From Alphaproteobacteria bacterium (GTDB taxonomy: Bacteria; Pseudomonadota; Alphaproteobacteria; UBA6615), in contig JAALLF010000003.1 in NCBI GenBank assembly GCA_011087645.1, positions 248,001 through 312,000 of the forward strand: 64,000 nt of DNA, in the 5' to 3' direction. The notes under the pieces are model-generated. The model searched no databases, was not told where the DNA came from, and was given only the letters and a program-made list of their open reading frames with translations. Shown piece by piece: positions 8,085-16,084 of the stretch (its first letter is position 1; each line of letters opens with the position of its first letter). A program made the position numbers and the translations under genes.

Positions 8085-8273
8085 TTAAAGGCCGCTGCGC
8101 CACGTTCCCGACGACTTGCAACGCTTGCAGACACGCTCTCCCGACCATTCGCTACTGAACGGTTCGCGGCATTTCAAGCACTGGCGCGATTTCGGTTCTT
8201 CCACGCGCCGTGCCGTAAAGCCGGCATGCAAATCGTCCTCGATCTGTGTATCGATGTTTTTTGTGTCGTCCAT
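8085..8273 (-). CDS. Small zinc-ribbon protein (62 aa)
   Basis: A 62-residue protein with two CxxC knuckles, CLKC and CKRC, about 16 residues apart, in a Lys/Arg-rich C-terminal half; the first half is acidic. Small proteins with this C-x2-C, SxGxRxC-x2-C pattern are widespread as hypothetical genes in Alphaproteobacteria. The paired knuckles predict one bound zinc; nucleic-acid or protein binding is possible but unproven. No strong ribosome-binding site precedes ATG 8273. The flanking 7878-8084 and 8274-8555 show no other convincing gene. Confidence 0.6.
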   Translation of the reverse strand: MDDTKNIDTQIEDDLHAGFTARRVEEPKSRQCLKCREPFSSEWSGERVCKRCKSSGTWRSGL

Positions 8274-8555
8274 GATCCGAATAACTTACTTTCCATTGTC
8301 ATCGGCATGCCGTCTGCCAGTACGTCCGGTGACGGCTCCCCATGACTCTCTCATCCTCACAGACACGATTTTCCCGCTCATTTGTGGCCTCAATCGGGCC
8401 GCGGCGGAAGTAACCCTGTCCATACCCAGGTAGGCATTATGGCACACGAGTCAAGTCCATGGCGATTCGGAATCGCGGTCCTTGGTCTGGCGGGCGGGTG
8501 AGCGAAGCCGTAAAGTCGCCGGAAAGCTAGAAAAATCAAGCAGGGGAATGGTTTG

Positions 8556-9461
8556 ATGGATATATTTGTGACCGGCGCAACCGGCTATATCGGTGGCACC
8601 GTCGCCGCAAAATTGATCGCGGCCGGCCACAAAGTCACCGGATTGGCGCGCGATGACGATCGCGCAGAGCTGCTGCGCGATCGTGGCATAACGCCGGTGG
8701 TCGGCACGCTGGATGATTTGGACATATTGGACAGCGCGGCGCACGCCGCCGACGCCGTGGTTAACGCCGCCAATGCCGATAATCCGTTTGCCGCACGCGT
8801 TTTGGTCGACGCGCTGCGCGGCAGCGGTAAGCGTTATGTACAGACCAGCGGCACCAGCATCGTGTCGGACAATGCCGGCGGCCAGGGTGGCGGCACGGTT
8901 TTCACAGAAGATACGCCCTTGAATGCCTTGCCGGAGAAGGCCGGGCGGATTGCCACCGACCGTATGATCCTCGACGCGGCCAATGACGGGGTCCATTCGA
9001 TCATCATTTGCCCTTGCCTGATCTATGGCCAGGGGCTCGGAGTGCGGCCCCACAGTCCGCAAATCCCCACGTTCATCGCGCTGGCGAAGGCGTCGGGGGC
9101 GCCGCGTCGTATCGGCGTTGGCGAAAATATTTGGTCCCACGTTCATATCGAAGACTGCGCCGACGCCTATTTGCTGGCACTCGACCGGGCGCCGGCGGGG
9201 TCGTTTTTCTATGTCGAGGGAGGCGAAGCGTCGATGCTTGATGTCAACCGCGCGATCGGCCGGATGCTCGGCTTGGGCGAGGCGACCGAGACTTTCCCCT
9301 TTGATGAGGCTCTACGCGCCTGGGGGCCGGCGATGGCCCACGCCATGAGCTCGAACGTACGGGTGAACGCGGACAAAGCCCGTGCTGTGCTGGGCTGGGA
9401 CCCAAGGGGCCCGGCGCTATTCGACGATATCGAAAACGGTTCCTACCGGGTCTATCGATGA
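8556..9461 (+). CDS. NAD-dependent epimerase/dehydratase-like atypical SDR
   Basis: A 301-residue extended or atypical SDR with TGATGYIGG at residues 7-15, followed by the acidic/basic LARDDDR stretch that selects the cofactor. The usual catalytic YxxxK is not clear: the expected segment reads EKAGRIATDR. Reductase or NAD(P)-binding regulatory roles are therefore both possible. ATG 8556 is preceded by CAGGGGAA at a good distance; TTG 8553 directly before it is less likely. A RidA-like gene follows after 27 bp and is probably cotranscribed. Confidence 0.75.
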   Translation: MDIFVTGATGYIGGTVAAKLIAAGHKVTGLARDDDRAELLRDRGITPVVGTLDDLDILDSAAHAADAVVNAANADNPFAARVLVDALRGSGKRYVQTSGTSIVSDNAGGQGGGTVFTEDTPLNALPEKAGRIATDRMILDAANDGVHSIIICPCLIYGQGLGVRPHSPQIPTFIALAKASGAPRRIGVGENIWSHVHIEDCADAYLLALDRAPAGSFFYVEGGEASMLDVNRAIGRMLGLGEATETFPFDEALRAWGPAMAHAMSSNVRVNADKARAVLGWDPRGPALFDDIENGSYRVYR

Positions 9462-9488
9462 CGTGGGACGATTAAACGCGGGGAGAGA

Positions 9489-9893
9489 ATGATGACCAAG
9501 CAGCAAATTACGTCTGACCGTATGGGCAAACCGAGCGGCCATTTCTCCCACGCAACCGCCATCGAAGCGCGCGGCAAGTTAGTGTTTATCTCCGGCATGA
9601 CCGCCCATCAACCCGACGGCACCGTGGCTGGGATCGGCGATGTGGAGGCCCAAACGCGCCAGGTCTGTGAGAATGTCAAAGCCGCGGTGGAAGCCGCCGG
9701 CGGCACCATGGACGATATCTGCCGGGTCGATGTGTTCGTGCGCAACATGGAGCATTTCGACACCATTCATAAGGTGCGCCGGGAGTATTTCTCGCCACCC
9801 CTGCCGGCCTCGACCATGGTCGAAGTCACCAAGATGACCCACCCCGATTACCTGATCGAAATCAGCGCCATCGCTGTTTTGGAAGACGGCTAA
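9489..9893 (+). CDS. RidA/YjgF-YER057c family protein lacking the catalytic Arg
   Basis: A 134-residue single-domain Rid protein. GKLVFISGMTAHQPDG and the C-terminal block ending YLIEISAIAVLE are typical of the family, which forms trimers with intersubunit pockets. In RidA proper an Arg in PxRSxVEV deaminates reactive imines and enamines; here the segment is PASTMVEV, so that Arg is absent. This points to one of the other Rid subfamilies, often found with degradation genes. GGGGAGAGA lies just upstream of the double ATG at 9489/9492. Likely cotranscribed with the SDR before it. Confidence 0.85.
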   Translation: MMTKQQITSDRMGKPSGHFSHATAIEARGKLVFISGMTAHQPDGTVAGIGDVEAQTRQVCENVKAAVEAAGGTMDDICRVDVFVRNMEHFDTIHKVRREYFSPPLPASTMVEVTKMTHPDYLIEISAIAVLEDG

Positions 9894-9951
9894 GCCAGCA
9901 CATATGGTGCCGGAGATTTAACTTAAACGACGGCAAGGTTAGGGCTTTGTA

Positions 9952-10743
9952 TTGAGCGACCAGGATCAATCTCTACCCAATTTGTTCATTATGGGAAGCG
10001 GGCGCAGCGGCACCAGCATGGTCGCCGGCCTGTTCCGCAATGCCGGCTATTTTATGGGCTCGAAGCTGCACGCCCCGCGTCACAGCAATCCTATGGGATT
10101 CTTTGAGGATGCGACGGTCAACAACGTAAACGAAGAAATATTGGCCCCCTATGTGCCGGCGCCGGTGCATCGCGATGGCATTGTCTATCAGGCCGACGCG
10201 CCTGGTCCGGGGCAAAGATGGCTGGTGCGCCTGTCGCCCGACACCAATATTTCCGCCACTCCAGAGCAACTGGATGTCATCGCCGGGCTGGCGGAAAATC
10301 AGCCCTTTTGTTTCAAGGATCCGCGATTTTCCTACACTTTGCACTTGTGGCGCGCCTATGCCGGCGATTGCCGTTTCATCTGTGTGTTTCGCGACCCCGC
10401 CGAAGTTGTCGAGAGCATTCTGACTGAATGCCGATCGGTAAATTATCTTCGAAACCTATCGATTAGTGTGAAGCAGGCGGCCGAGGTTTGGTCCTACAAT
10501 TATCGAAATATACTGCAAAACCATGCAGGCATCGGGCGGTGGTTTTTCGTAGCCTATGATCAGATATTCGAACCCGGATGCCTCGCGCGGCTGGCGGCAT
10601 TCACCGGCGCGGAGCTGGATCGCGAATTTCCAACCAAAGCCTTAAGACGCAGCAAGGCGGCCTATCAATTCGGTCCGGATATCCAGAATTTGTACGATGA
10701 ATTACGCCAGCGCTCTCAACAGAACATGGACTTAAGTCCCTGA
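9952..10743 (+). CDS. Sulfotransferase family protein
   Basis: 263 residues. The PAPS 5'-phosphosulfate loop GSGRSGTSMVAGLF lies near residues 15-28 and the 3'-phosphate-binding segment FRDPAEVVESIL in the middle, with an Arg/Asp pair and Ser as in bacterial sulfotransferases. It would transfer sulfate from PAPS to a hydroxyl of a carbohydrate or lipid. Start TTG 9952 fits the N-terminal SDQDQSLPNLF lead-in and an AAGGTTAGGG site; ATG 9991 would cut into the PAPS loop. The adjacent glycosyltransferase and a second sulfotransferase suggest a sulfated surface glycan. Confidence 0.82.
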   Translation: MSDQDQSLPNLFIMGSGRSGTSMVAGLFRNAGYFMGSKLHAPRHSNPMGFFEDATVNNVNEEILAPYVPAPVHRDGIVYQADAPGPGQRWLVRLSPDTNISATPEQLDVIAGLAENQPFCFKDPRFSYTLHLWRAYAGDCRFICVFRDPAEVVESILTECRSVNYLRNLSISVKQAAEVWSYNYRNILQNHAGIGRWFFVAYDQIFEPGCLARLAAFTGAELDREFPTKALRRSKAAYQFGPDIQNLYDELRQRSQQNMDLSP

Positions 10744-10838
10744 CCCGTAACAGCGGATTTCGGCCCGTTACGCCGCGCTAATGAATTCGTGCTACATAGG
10801 GCGCCGCTTTGGAGAATTTGGGGGCAGGTAGGTCCACC

Positions 10839-12176
10839 GTGAATATACTGTTTGTCCATCAGAACTGTCCAGGCCAGTACAAGCATCTGGCGCCGGCGTT
10901 GGCGGCGCGGAAGGGCTGGGACGTCCGGTTTTTGACCCGACCAGGCAAACCCGACGTGGCCGGCGTCACCAAGGCCGAATACGATCTGGCGCGCGAGCCC
11001 GGTAAGCAGACCCATCGCTATCTGACCAATCTGGAATCGGCGGTGCTCTATGGCCAAGCGGCGGCGCAGGCGGCGGAGAAGATGCGCCAGAGCGGTTTCG
11101 TTCCCGATGTCATCGTCGGCCATGCCGGGTGGGGCGAGACGATGTATTTGAAGGATGTTTTCCCCACTGCGCGGCTTCTGGGATATTTCGAGTTTTACTA
11201 TCGGGCCTATGGGTCGGACGTCGATTTCGAGCTGGACCGCAAGGTCACCCTGGATGATCGGGCGCGCATCCGCACCAAGAACGCGGCGCAATTTATCAGC
11301 CTCGAAGCCGCCGATTGGGGGGTCACCCCCACCCTGTGGCAGAAGGCGCAACTGCCGCGCGAATTCCACGGCAAGGTGTCGGTTATCCACGAAGGCTTCG
11401 ACACCGATATCGTCAAGCCGTTAGCAGACGCCAAGGTTACCCTGCCAAGCGGCGTTAAGCTGACGAAGGACGATGAGGTGGTGACCTATGTGGCGCGCAA
11501 TCTCGAACCCTATCGCGGCTTTCCCATCTTCATGCAGGTGGCCGAAGAGATCTGCCGGCGCCGGCCCAACGCCCATATTTTGATCGTTGGCGCCGACGGC
11601 GTCAGCTACGGCCGCAGCCTGCCCGATGGCCAGACCTATCGCGAGAAGGCATTGTCGGAGGTAGAGATCGATCCAGCGCGGGTCCATTTCCTCGGCCGCC
11701 AGCCTTATGAGCAGTATCTCACGGTGCTGCAGATCTCGGCGGTGCATGTTTATCTGACCTATCCGTTCGTATTGTCCTGGTCGATGCTCGAGGCGATGGG
11801 CTGTGAATGCCTTATTGTCGGGTCCGACACGCCGCCGGTGCGCGAGGTCATTCGTGATGGCGAGAACGGCCTGCTGGTGGATTTCTACGATCATCTGGCC
11901 ATCGCCGACCGGGTCGACGAGGTGCTCGACCATGACGATCGCATGGCCGAAATTCGCAAGCGGGCGCGGCGCACTATCGAGCGCAGCTATAGCTTGGACA
12001 AATGCCTGCGCGACCAAATTCGCATGGTTGAGAACCTGGCCGAGGGCCGCCGTCCCGGTAACGTGGCTGTGGTCCCACCAGCCGGACAAAAGGCGGTGGG
12101 CAAGTCGGGGACGCAACGCAAGAAACGCGGTGCCGGTCGGACACGCGCCCCGGCGGCGGCGAAACGGCGAGGTTAG
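10839..12176 (+). CDS. Group 1 glycosyltransferase (GT-B fold)
   Basis: 445 residues with NILFVHQNCPGQYKHLAPAL at the N-terminus and the donor-site segment LSWSMLEAMGCECLIVGSDTPPVREVI in the second Rossmann domain (GT4-type E-x7-E arrangement). It would add a sugar from a nucleotide-sugar donor during glycan assembly. GTG 10839 is preferred over the upstream frame start at 10809 because family homology begins there and GGTAGG lies just before it. The last ~50 residues are a Lys/Arg/Ala/Pro-rich basic tail that may contact membrane or nucleic acid. It lies between two sulfotransferase genes. Confidence 0.85.
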   Translation: MNILFVHQNCPGQYKHLAPALAARKGWDVRFLTRPGKPDVAGVTKAEYDLAREPGKQTHRYLTNLESAVLYGQAAAQAAEKMRQSGFVPDVIVGHAGWGETMYLKDVFPTARLLGYFEFYYRAYGSDVDFELDRKVTLDDRARIRTKNAAQFISLEAADWGVTPTLWQKAQLPREFHGKVSVIHEGFDTDIVKPLADAKVTLPSGVKLTKDDEVVTYVARNLEPYRGFPIFMQVAEEICRRRPNAHILIVGADGVSYGRSLPDGQTYREKALSEVEIDPARVHFLGRQPYEQYLTVLQISAVHVYLTYPFVLSWSMLEAMGCECLIVGSDTPPVREVIRDGENGLLVDFYDHLAIADRVDEVLDHDDRMAEIRKRARRTIERSYSLDKCLRDQIRMVENLAEGRRPGNVAVVPPAGQKAVGKSGTQRKKRGAGRTRAPAAAKRRG

Positions 12177-12182
12177 TCAGAC

Positions 12183-13067
12183 ATGACCACATTTTTTGTC
12201 GGCGGCGCGCAACGATCGGGGACGACCCTGTTACAGGGCCTGCTATGCAGCAGCGAGAAAACCAACCCGCTAATTTATGAATGTTTCCTGCTGCAGCATA
12301 TCGTCGATGCCTATCGCCGGGGCCGCAACAATTTTGCCGAGTTCGGGCCGGCCTATTTCACCGACATTCCGGCGTTTCAAAGCTTCTACCGTCGTGTGGT
12401 CGCCGACTATCTCGATCAGACCCGCGCCCGCTATGCGCCAGCCGAACATCTGGTACTGAAGGAAACGAACCTGACCCGCGTGTTCCACGATGTCTACGAC
12501 CTGGTGCCCAATGCCAAATACATCATCAGCGTGCGCGACCCGCGCGATGTGATCGCGTCGCTGATCGAAGTCGCGGAAAAGCTGCCGAAACCCAATACCA
12601 ACCGCTGGTTCGCCGAGCGCAACATGAAGCGCCTAGCCGGCTATTACAAAGGCTTCTACCGTTCGGTTCTGGTGGCGCCGGACGCTAATTTCCGCAAAAA
12701 TCTGTTGTTCGTGAAACACGAAGCGCTGGTCACCAACCCGGCGCGGGAGGTGGCGCGCATCAGCGAATTTACCGACTTTCCCCTGGCGCCGGAGGACGGC
12801 ACGGCGGCGTGGAAGCGCAACGAATGGGACTTCGACGATATGGAGCGCTTTAAGATCACCGGCTGGCGCAGCGAGCTGTGGGGCAAGGAGATGTCCACCA
12901 AGAATATCGGCAAGTTCCGCGGCAAACTCACGGCGGAGGAACTCGCTATCCTCGATGAGGAACTCGCCGATGTGTACATCATCTTCGGCTATGGCGACGA
13001 TGATGTCAGCGCCTCCACCGCAACCTTCGCCGCGCCCCACCAAGTGACGCCAACTGTCCAGCTTTAA
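12183..13067 (+). CDS. Sulfotransferase family protein
   Basis: 294 residues. The PAPS-binding loop GGAQRSGTTLLQGLL is at residues 7-21 and VRDPRDVIASLIE supplies the 3'-phosphate contacts. The first enzyme of the cluster is clearly different in sequence, so two sulfation positions or acceptors are plausible. It begins 6 bp after the glycosyltransferase stop, so the two are almost certainly cotranslated. The following gene is convergent with a 12-bp gap. Acceptor not predictable. Confidence 0.87.
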   Translation: MTTFFVGGAQRSGTTLLQGLLCSSEKTNPLIYECFLLQHIVDAYRRGRNNFAEFGPAYFTDIPAFQSFYRRVVADYLDQTRARYAPAEHLVLKETNLTRVFHDVYDLVPNAKYIISVRDPRDVIASLIEVAEKLPKPNTNRWFAERNMKRLAGYYKGFYRSVLVAPDANFRKNLLFVKHEALVTNPAREVARISEFTDFPLAPEDGTAAWKRNEWDFDDMERFKITGWRSELWGKEMSTKNIGKFRGKLTAEELAILDEELADVYIIFGYGDDDVSASTATFAAPHQVTPTVQL

Positions 13068-13079
13068 GACCGGCTTGTC

Positions 13080-13850
13080 TTAAAACGCGTCGGGTTCGTG
13101 GGTCGTGCGGGCCAGCACCGACCGGCGAAACTCATCCGTCGCGCCCTGGCCGGACAGGTCGGGTCCGCCGCGGGCCAACAACGCCTCGACCGCTGGGCGC
13201 ACCGTATCGCGGCTTTTCTTCGCGCCCTCCGGTACCGGCGCGCCGAGCAGGCGATAATCGTCGGTGGCGGTGGCCCGATAGCAACTGGTGGCGCGCCAGC
13301 TATGGGCGCGGGCATAGCCTTGTTGCTTGACTTGATGCAGCACCACCCGGTCGCCGATGGCGTGCAGGTCGTCATCCATCACCCCCCATTCTGCGACGGT
13401 GCGAAAGGCCGGCTTGGTGAACAGGTAGCAATTGGTGTCGACGAACAGCTCGCCGTCGCTGAACGGGCAGACGGTCAGAAACGAGCCGTCGAGACGGCGG
13501 ATTTCGCGGCCCGAGGTGCAGACTTGCGCGCCCGTCTCGGCCTGCAGCGCGATCAGGGATTCCACATGGGCCGGCTTGTACCAATTATCGGCGTCGAGGA
13601 AGGCGATGGCGTCGAAGCCCTGGGAGATCGCCGACAGCGCGCCGATGGCGCGTGGTGTGTCGCCATAATTAGCATGACCCTGGGGCAGCACAATATGCTG
13701 CACGTCGAAGCTGTCGACCAGCGGGTCGGGGCGTCCGTCGGCAACCATGATGTGCTGGCACGCCAGGGTCTGGGTGCGCACGCTGTCATGGCACTGGCGC
13801 AGCCATTCCGCGCACTCGCCGTGATAGGGGGTGATGACGGCAACTTTCAT
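13080..13850 (-). CDS. GT-A glycosyltransferase (family 2-like)
   Basis: 256 residues, opening MKVAVITPYHGE with the nucleotide-sugar-binding strand-loop. FLDADNWY carries the metal-binding DxD at about residue 89. The acceptor half has several Cys and Arg residues but no membrane segment, so it is a soluble or peripheral transferase. No Shine-Dalgarno sequence precedes ATG 13850. Instead the leader holds two tandem AT-rich repeats, each containing a 4-codon mini-ORF, the second overlapping the start codon as ATGA. It converges on the sulfotransferase and likely shares its pathway. Confidence 0.8.
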   Translation of the reverse strand: MKVAVITPYHGECAEWLRQCHDSVRTQTLACQHIMVADGRPDPLVDSFDVQHIVLPQGHANYGDTPRAIGALSAISQGFDAIAFLDADNWYKPAHVESLIALQAETGAQVCTSGREIRRLDGSFLTVCPFSDGELFVDTNCYLFTKPAFRTVAEWGVMDDDLHAIGDRVVLHQVKQQGYARAHSWRATSCYRATATDDYRLLGAPVPEGAKKSRDTVRPAVEALLARGGPDLSGQGATDEFRRSVLARTTHEPDAF

Positions 13851-13854
13851 TGTA

Positions 13855-13893
13855 TTTTCATAAAGAATTAAAATTTTTTCATAAAGATTAAAA
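13855..13893. repeat. AT-rich direct repeat, 21-bp period, in the glycosyltransferase leader
   Basis: TTTTCATAAAG occurs at 13855-13865 and again at 13876-13886, each followed by an A/T run (ATTAAAA). The 21-bp spacing is two DNA helical turns. It lies directly upstream of the leftward start at 13850, in DNA much richer in A/T than its surroundings. It could be an operator or part of an untranslated leader. Confidence 0.5.
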
Positions 13894-14046
13894 AATATCT
13901 GTCGGTTAACGCGTTCGCCTGGGGCTCAACGCCGTCCCGCGCGGCGCGGTGCGCGTCCGGCCAAGTCCAGGCGATCCGCCATTATTTCGCCCGAATTATA
14001 GTTAAAAACACCTTGAATAATAGAGGTTTACGCACTGTCTCCCACG

Positions 14047-14071
14047 TTAACCATTAACCATAAACATTAAC
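14047..14071. promoter_or_regulatory. Cluster of CtrA-like half-sites
   Basis: TTAACCAT occurs at 14047-14054 and, overlapping by one base, at 14054-14061; TTAAC follows at 14067-14071. TTAACCAT is the half-site of the alphaproteobacterial cell-cycle regulator CtrA. The cluster ends 36 bp upstream of the start of the zinc-ribbon/HTH gene. CtrA binding is inferred. Confidence 0.45.
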
Positions 14072-14106
14072 AACTTCCTAACGATTTGCGGGCGATAGTC
14101 GGGCAA

Positions 14107-14673
14107 ATGGTTGCATCAAACGAAAATAACAAGCCGGCAAAAGCGCGGCAGGTGGTTAATCAGGGGCCCAAGGTTAATGCCGATTTCGCCGAGCGCGAGC
14201 GGCAATTTCTCGAACGGTTTCCCAGCGACCGAGCCTGCCTCGATCACCTGATGGGGTTGCGGTTTGGGCCTGAAAGCACCTGCCCGAAATGCGAGCGCAC
14301 GGCGCGGTTTCACAAAATCCGGCAGATTCCGGCCTATGCCTGCCAATGGTGCGGCTATCATCTGCACCCCATGGCGCAGACCCGCTTCGCCCGATCGCGG
14401 GTCGGCCTGCAGGTCTGGTTTCATGCGGTGTTTCTCTATTCGTGCGGCAACAATGGCATCACCGCGCGCGAGCTGCAGCGCCTGCTGGGTCTGACCTATA
14501 AAACCGCCTGGCGCATGCGCAACACCATCATCGACGTCAAATTCAACCTGCCCCGGCAGGACCCGAAGCAAGGCCCGCACAGTTTCGACACGTTGCTCGA
14601 CGCGTTGACCGCGTCCCGGCGGCCCACCAAACTGACCCAGCCCAAACGCTCCCGCGGTAGCCGCGCGGCGTAG
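14107..14673 (+). CDS. IS1595-type transposase zinc-ribbon/HTH protein without a DDE domain
   Basis: 188 residues from ATG 14107. It has a zinc ribbon with CPKC and CQWC, then a helix-turn-helix-like block (ITARELQRLLGLTYKTAWRMRNTI) as in the N-terminus of ISXO2/IS1595 transposases. The catalytic DDE domain that normally follows is absent, and no terminal inverted repeats are seen. It is either a decayed IS fragment or a domesticated DNA-binding protein; the clean frame and upstream CtrA-like boxes favour the latter. The last ~30 residues look unrelated and may be read-through into foreign DNA, since a secretion-adaptor fragment begins at the stop codon. Confidence 0.65.
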   Translation: MVASNENNKPAKARQVVNQGPKVNADFAERERQFLERFPSDRACLDHLMGLRFGPESTCPKCERTARFHKIRQIPAYACQWCGYHLHPMAQTRFARSRVGLQVWFHAVFLYSCGNNGITARELQRLLGLTYKTAWRMRNTIIDVKFNLPRQDPKQGPHSFDTLLDALTASRRPTKLTQPKRSRGSRAA

Positions 14674-15059
14674 CGCCGGGTGCGCCGATCGTCGATATCG
14701 TGCCCGAACAGCAACAGCTGATCATTAGCGCCAATGTGAACCCCAACGATATCGATGTGGTGCATGCTGGCCTGCCGGCGCAAATTCGTCTGAGCGTGTT
14801 CAACAGTCGCAGCACGCCGCTGGTCGATGGCACCGTGACCAACATTTCCGCCGACCGCTTCATTAACGACAGCGACGGCACCGCCTTCTACCGGGCCACG
14901 GTCGAGATCGATGCCGGCGAGCTCGAGGCGCTCGACGGGGTGAGCCTGCATCCCGGCATGCCGGCGGAGGTGCTGATCAACACCGGCTCGCGCACGGCGC
15001 TGCAGTACCTGATGAGCCCGATTACCGACAACGTCCACCGGGCGCTGCGCGAGGACTGA
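14661..15059 (+). pseudogene. C-terminal fragment of a HlyD-family type I secretion adaptor
   Basis: From an in-frame TAG at 14658 the frame reads GVAPGAPIVDIVPEQQQLII, then DIDVVHAGLPAQIRLSVFNSR, and ends MSPITDNVHRALRED. This is the conserved last ~130 residues of the membrane-fusion proteins (PrtE/HlyD type) that are normally about 430 residues and pair with an ABC exporter. The coiled-coil and membrane parts are missing and no exporter or TolC gene is nearby. GTG 14700 could start a short product, but homology begins before it. It overlaps the end of the zinc-ribbon gene, so a deletion joined the two. Confidence 0.7.
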
Positions 15060-15069
15060 TCGCCGCTGG

Positions 15070-16080
15070 TTAGCGGCCGGTTACCTCTAGGGTCACTTCC
15101 CAGCTCTTTGTCTCGCCCGGCCCGCCCGGTCTCGGGGTCACCGTCGTGCGGCCGATATAGTCGCCGGCGGGCCAGGACCGGGCGCCGCGCTTTTTGCCGA
15201 CCCAGCGAAACCCGCGAATTTGGTTCTTCTTCTGAACGGCTTCGTGTTCCGCCAGAACCCGTCCATCGGGGCCGAGCAGGGTCTGCTTAATCTTATCGCC
15301 GGCGCGAATGCCGAAAAGGCCGGTCCAATAGAACAGCGTTGGCGCGTTGGGAGAGATCGTCTGATCTTGGATGGCGCCCAGCCGGGTCTCTTCCTTTTCC
15401 GGCGCCGTCATACGAAAACCGCCATCGAATACCGACACCGGCTCATAGCGTAACTGGCTGCGCAGCGTCGCGCGCCAAAGCTGCGGAGCGCTGGCATCAC
15501 CGGTGGCGAAGGGGTCGATCCTCTTGCCGTCGCGAAAAACGCTCAGATGGATGTGGGGAAACTCAGCGCGACCGGACTGTCCGACCAGGCCGATGACATC
15601 GCCGGCTTTGACGGCCTGTCCCGTGGCGACCCGCACGCTGCCCTTGCGTAAATGACAATATTGCGTCGCCCAGCCCGGCCCGTGGTTGATGAATACGCCA
15701 TTGCCGCAATCGCGACCCTTTATAGCGTCGAGCCCGATGGTCCGGACATTGACATCGTCCATGCCGTCGCGCCGGCCCCGAACCATGCCATCGGCGCTGG
15801 CCAGCACCGGCACGCCGGCCTCCATGGCGTCGAGATCGCGCAGCGCGAAGTCGGTGCCGCGGTGCCTATCGTTGGTGCGCGGTCCGTCGGTGTAATCGCG
15901 GGCGCCGGGGCCAGGATCGGCGTCGAAATATTTGGCGATCCAACAGTCAACATTGACGGTGCAGGCGATCGGCAGCGAAAGCTGCGGCGCGGGGCCGATT
16001 GCGGGCTTTGTCGATTGCGCGTGGGCGGCGGCGGAGAGCGCGGCGACCAGTAAAGGGGCGAATAGGAGGCTTATGCGCAT
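15070..16080 (-). CDS. Exported M23 (LytM-type) metallopeptidase
   Basis: 336 residues with a signal peptide (MRISLLFAPLLVAALSAAAHA). The lysostaphin-fold zinc ligands are visible in HRGTDFALRD (His and Asp) and FPHIHLSVF (HxH). The last ~130 residues form a separate, probably beta-sandwich domain. Such enzymes cut peptidoglycan cross-links or act as scaffolds in the periplasm. Start 16080 is set by the signal peptide and by TAGGAAG, in which the stop of the upstream glycosyltransferase overlaps the ribosome-binding site, showing translational coupling. A role in cell-envelope remodelling with the glycan genes is inferred. Confidence 0.87.
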   Translation of the reverse strand: MRISLLFAPLLVAALSAAAHAQSTKPAIGPAPQLSLPIACTVNVDCWIAKYFDADPGPGARDYTDGPRTNDRHRGTDFALRDLDAMEAGVPVLASADGMVRGRRDGMDDVNVRTIGLDAIKGRDCGNGVFINHGPGWATQYCHLRKGSVRVATGQAVKAGDVIGLVGQSGRAEFPHIHLSVFRDGKRIDPFATGDASAPQLWRATLRSQLRYEPVSVFDGGFRMTAPEKEETRLGAIQDQTISPNAPTLFYWTGLFGIRAGDKIKQTLLGPDGRVLAEHEAVQKKNQIRGFRWVGKKRGARSWPAGDYIGRTTVTPRPGGPGETKSWEVTLEVTGR

Positions 16081-16084
16081 CTTC

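Noticed and set aside
8451..9146. 231-codon open frame on the minus strand over the SDR gene
   Set aside because: It is antisense to a gene with clear SDR motifs and a good ribosome-binding site; the frame has no recognisable motif and arises from GC-rich codon bias.
14107..14673. Intact insertion sequence of the IS1595 family
   Set aside because: No DDE domain, no terminal inverted repeats and no target duplication could be found around the gene.
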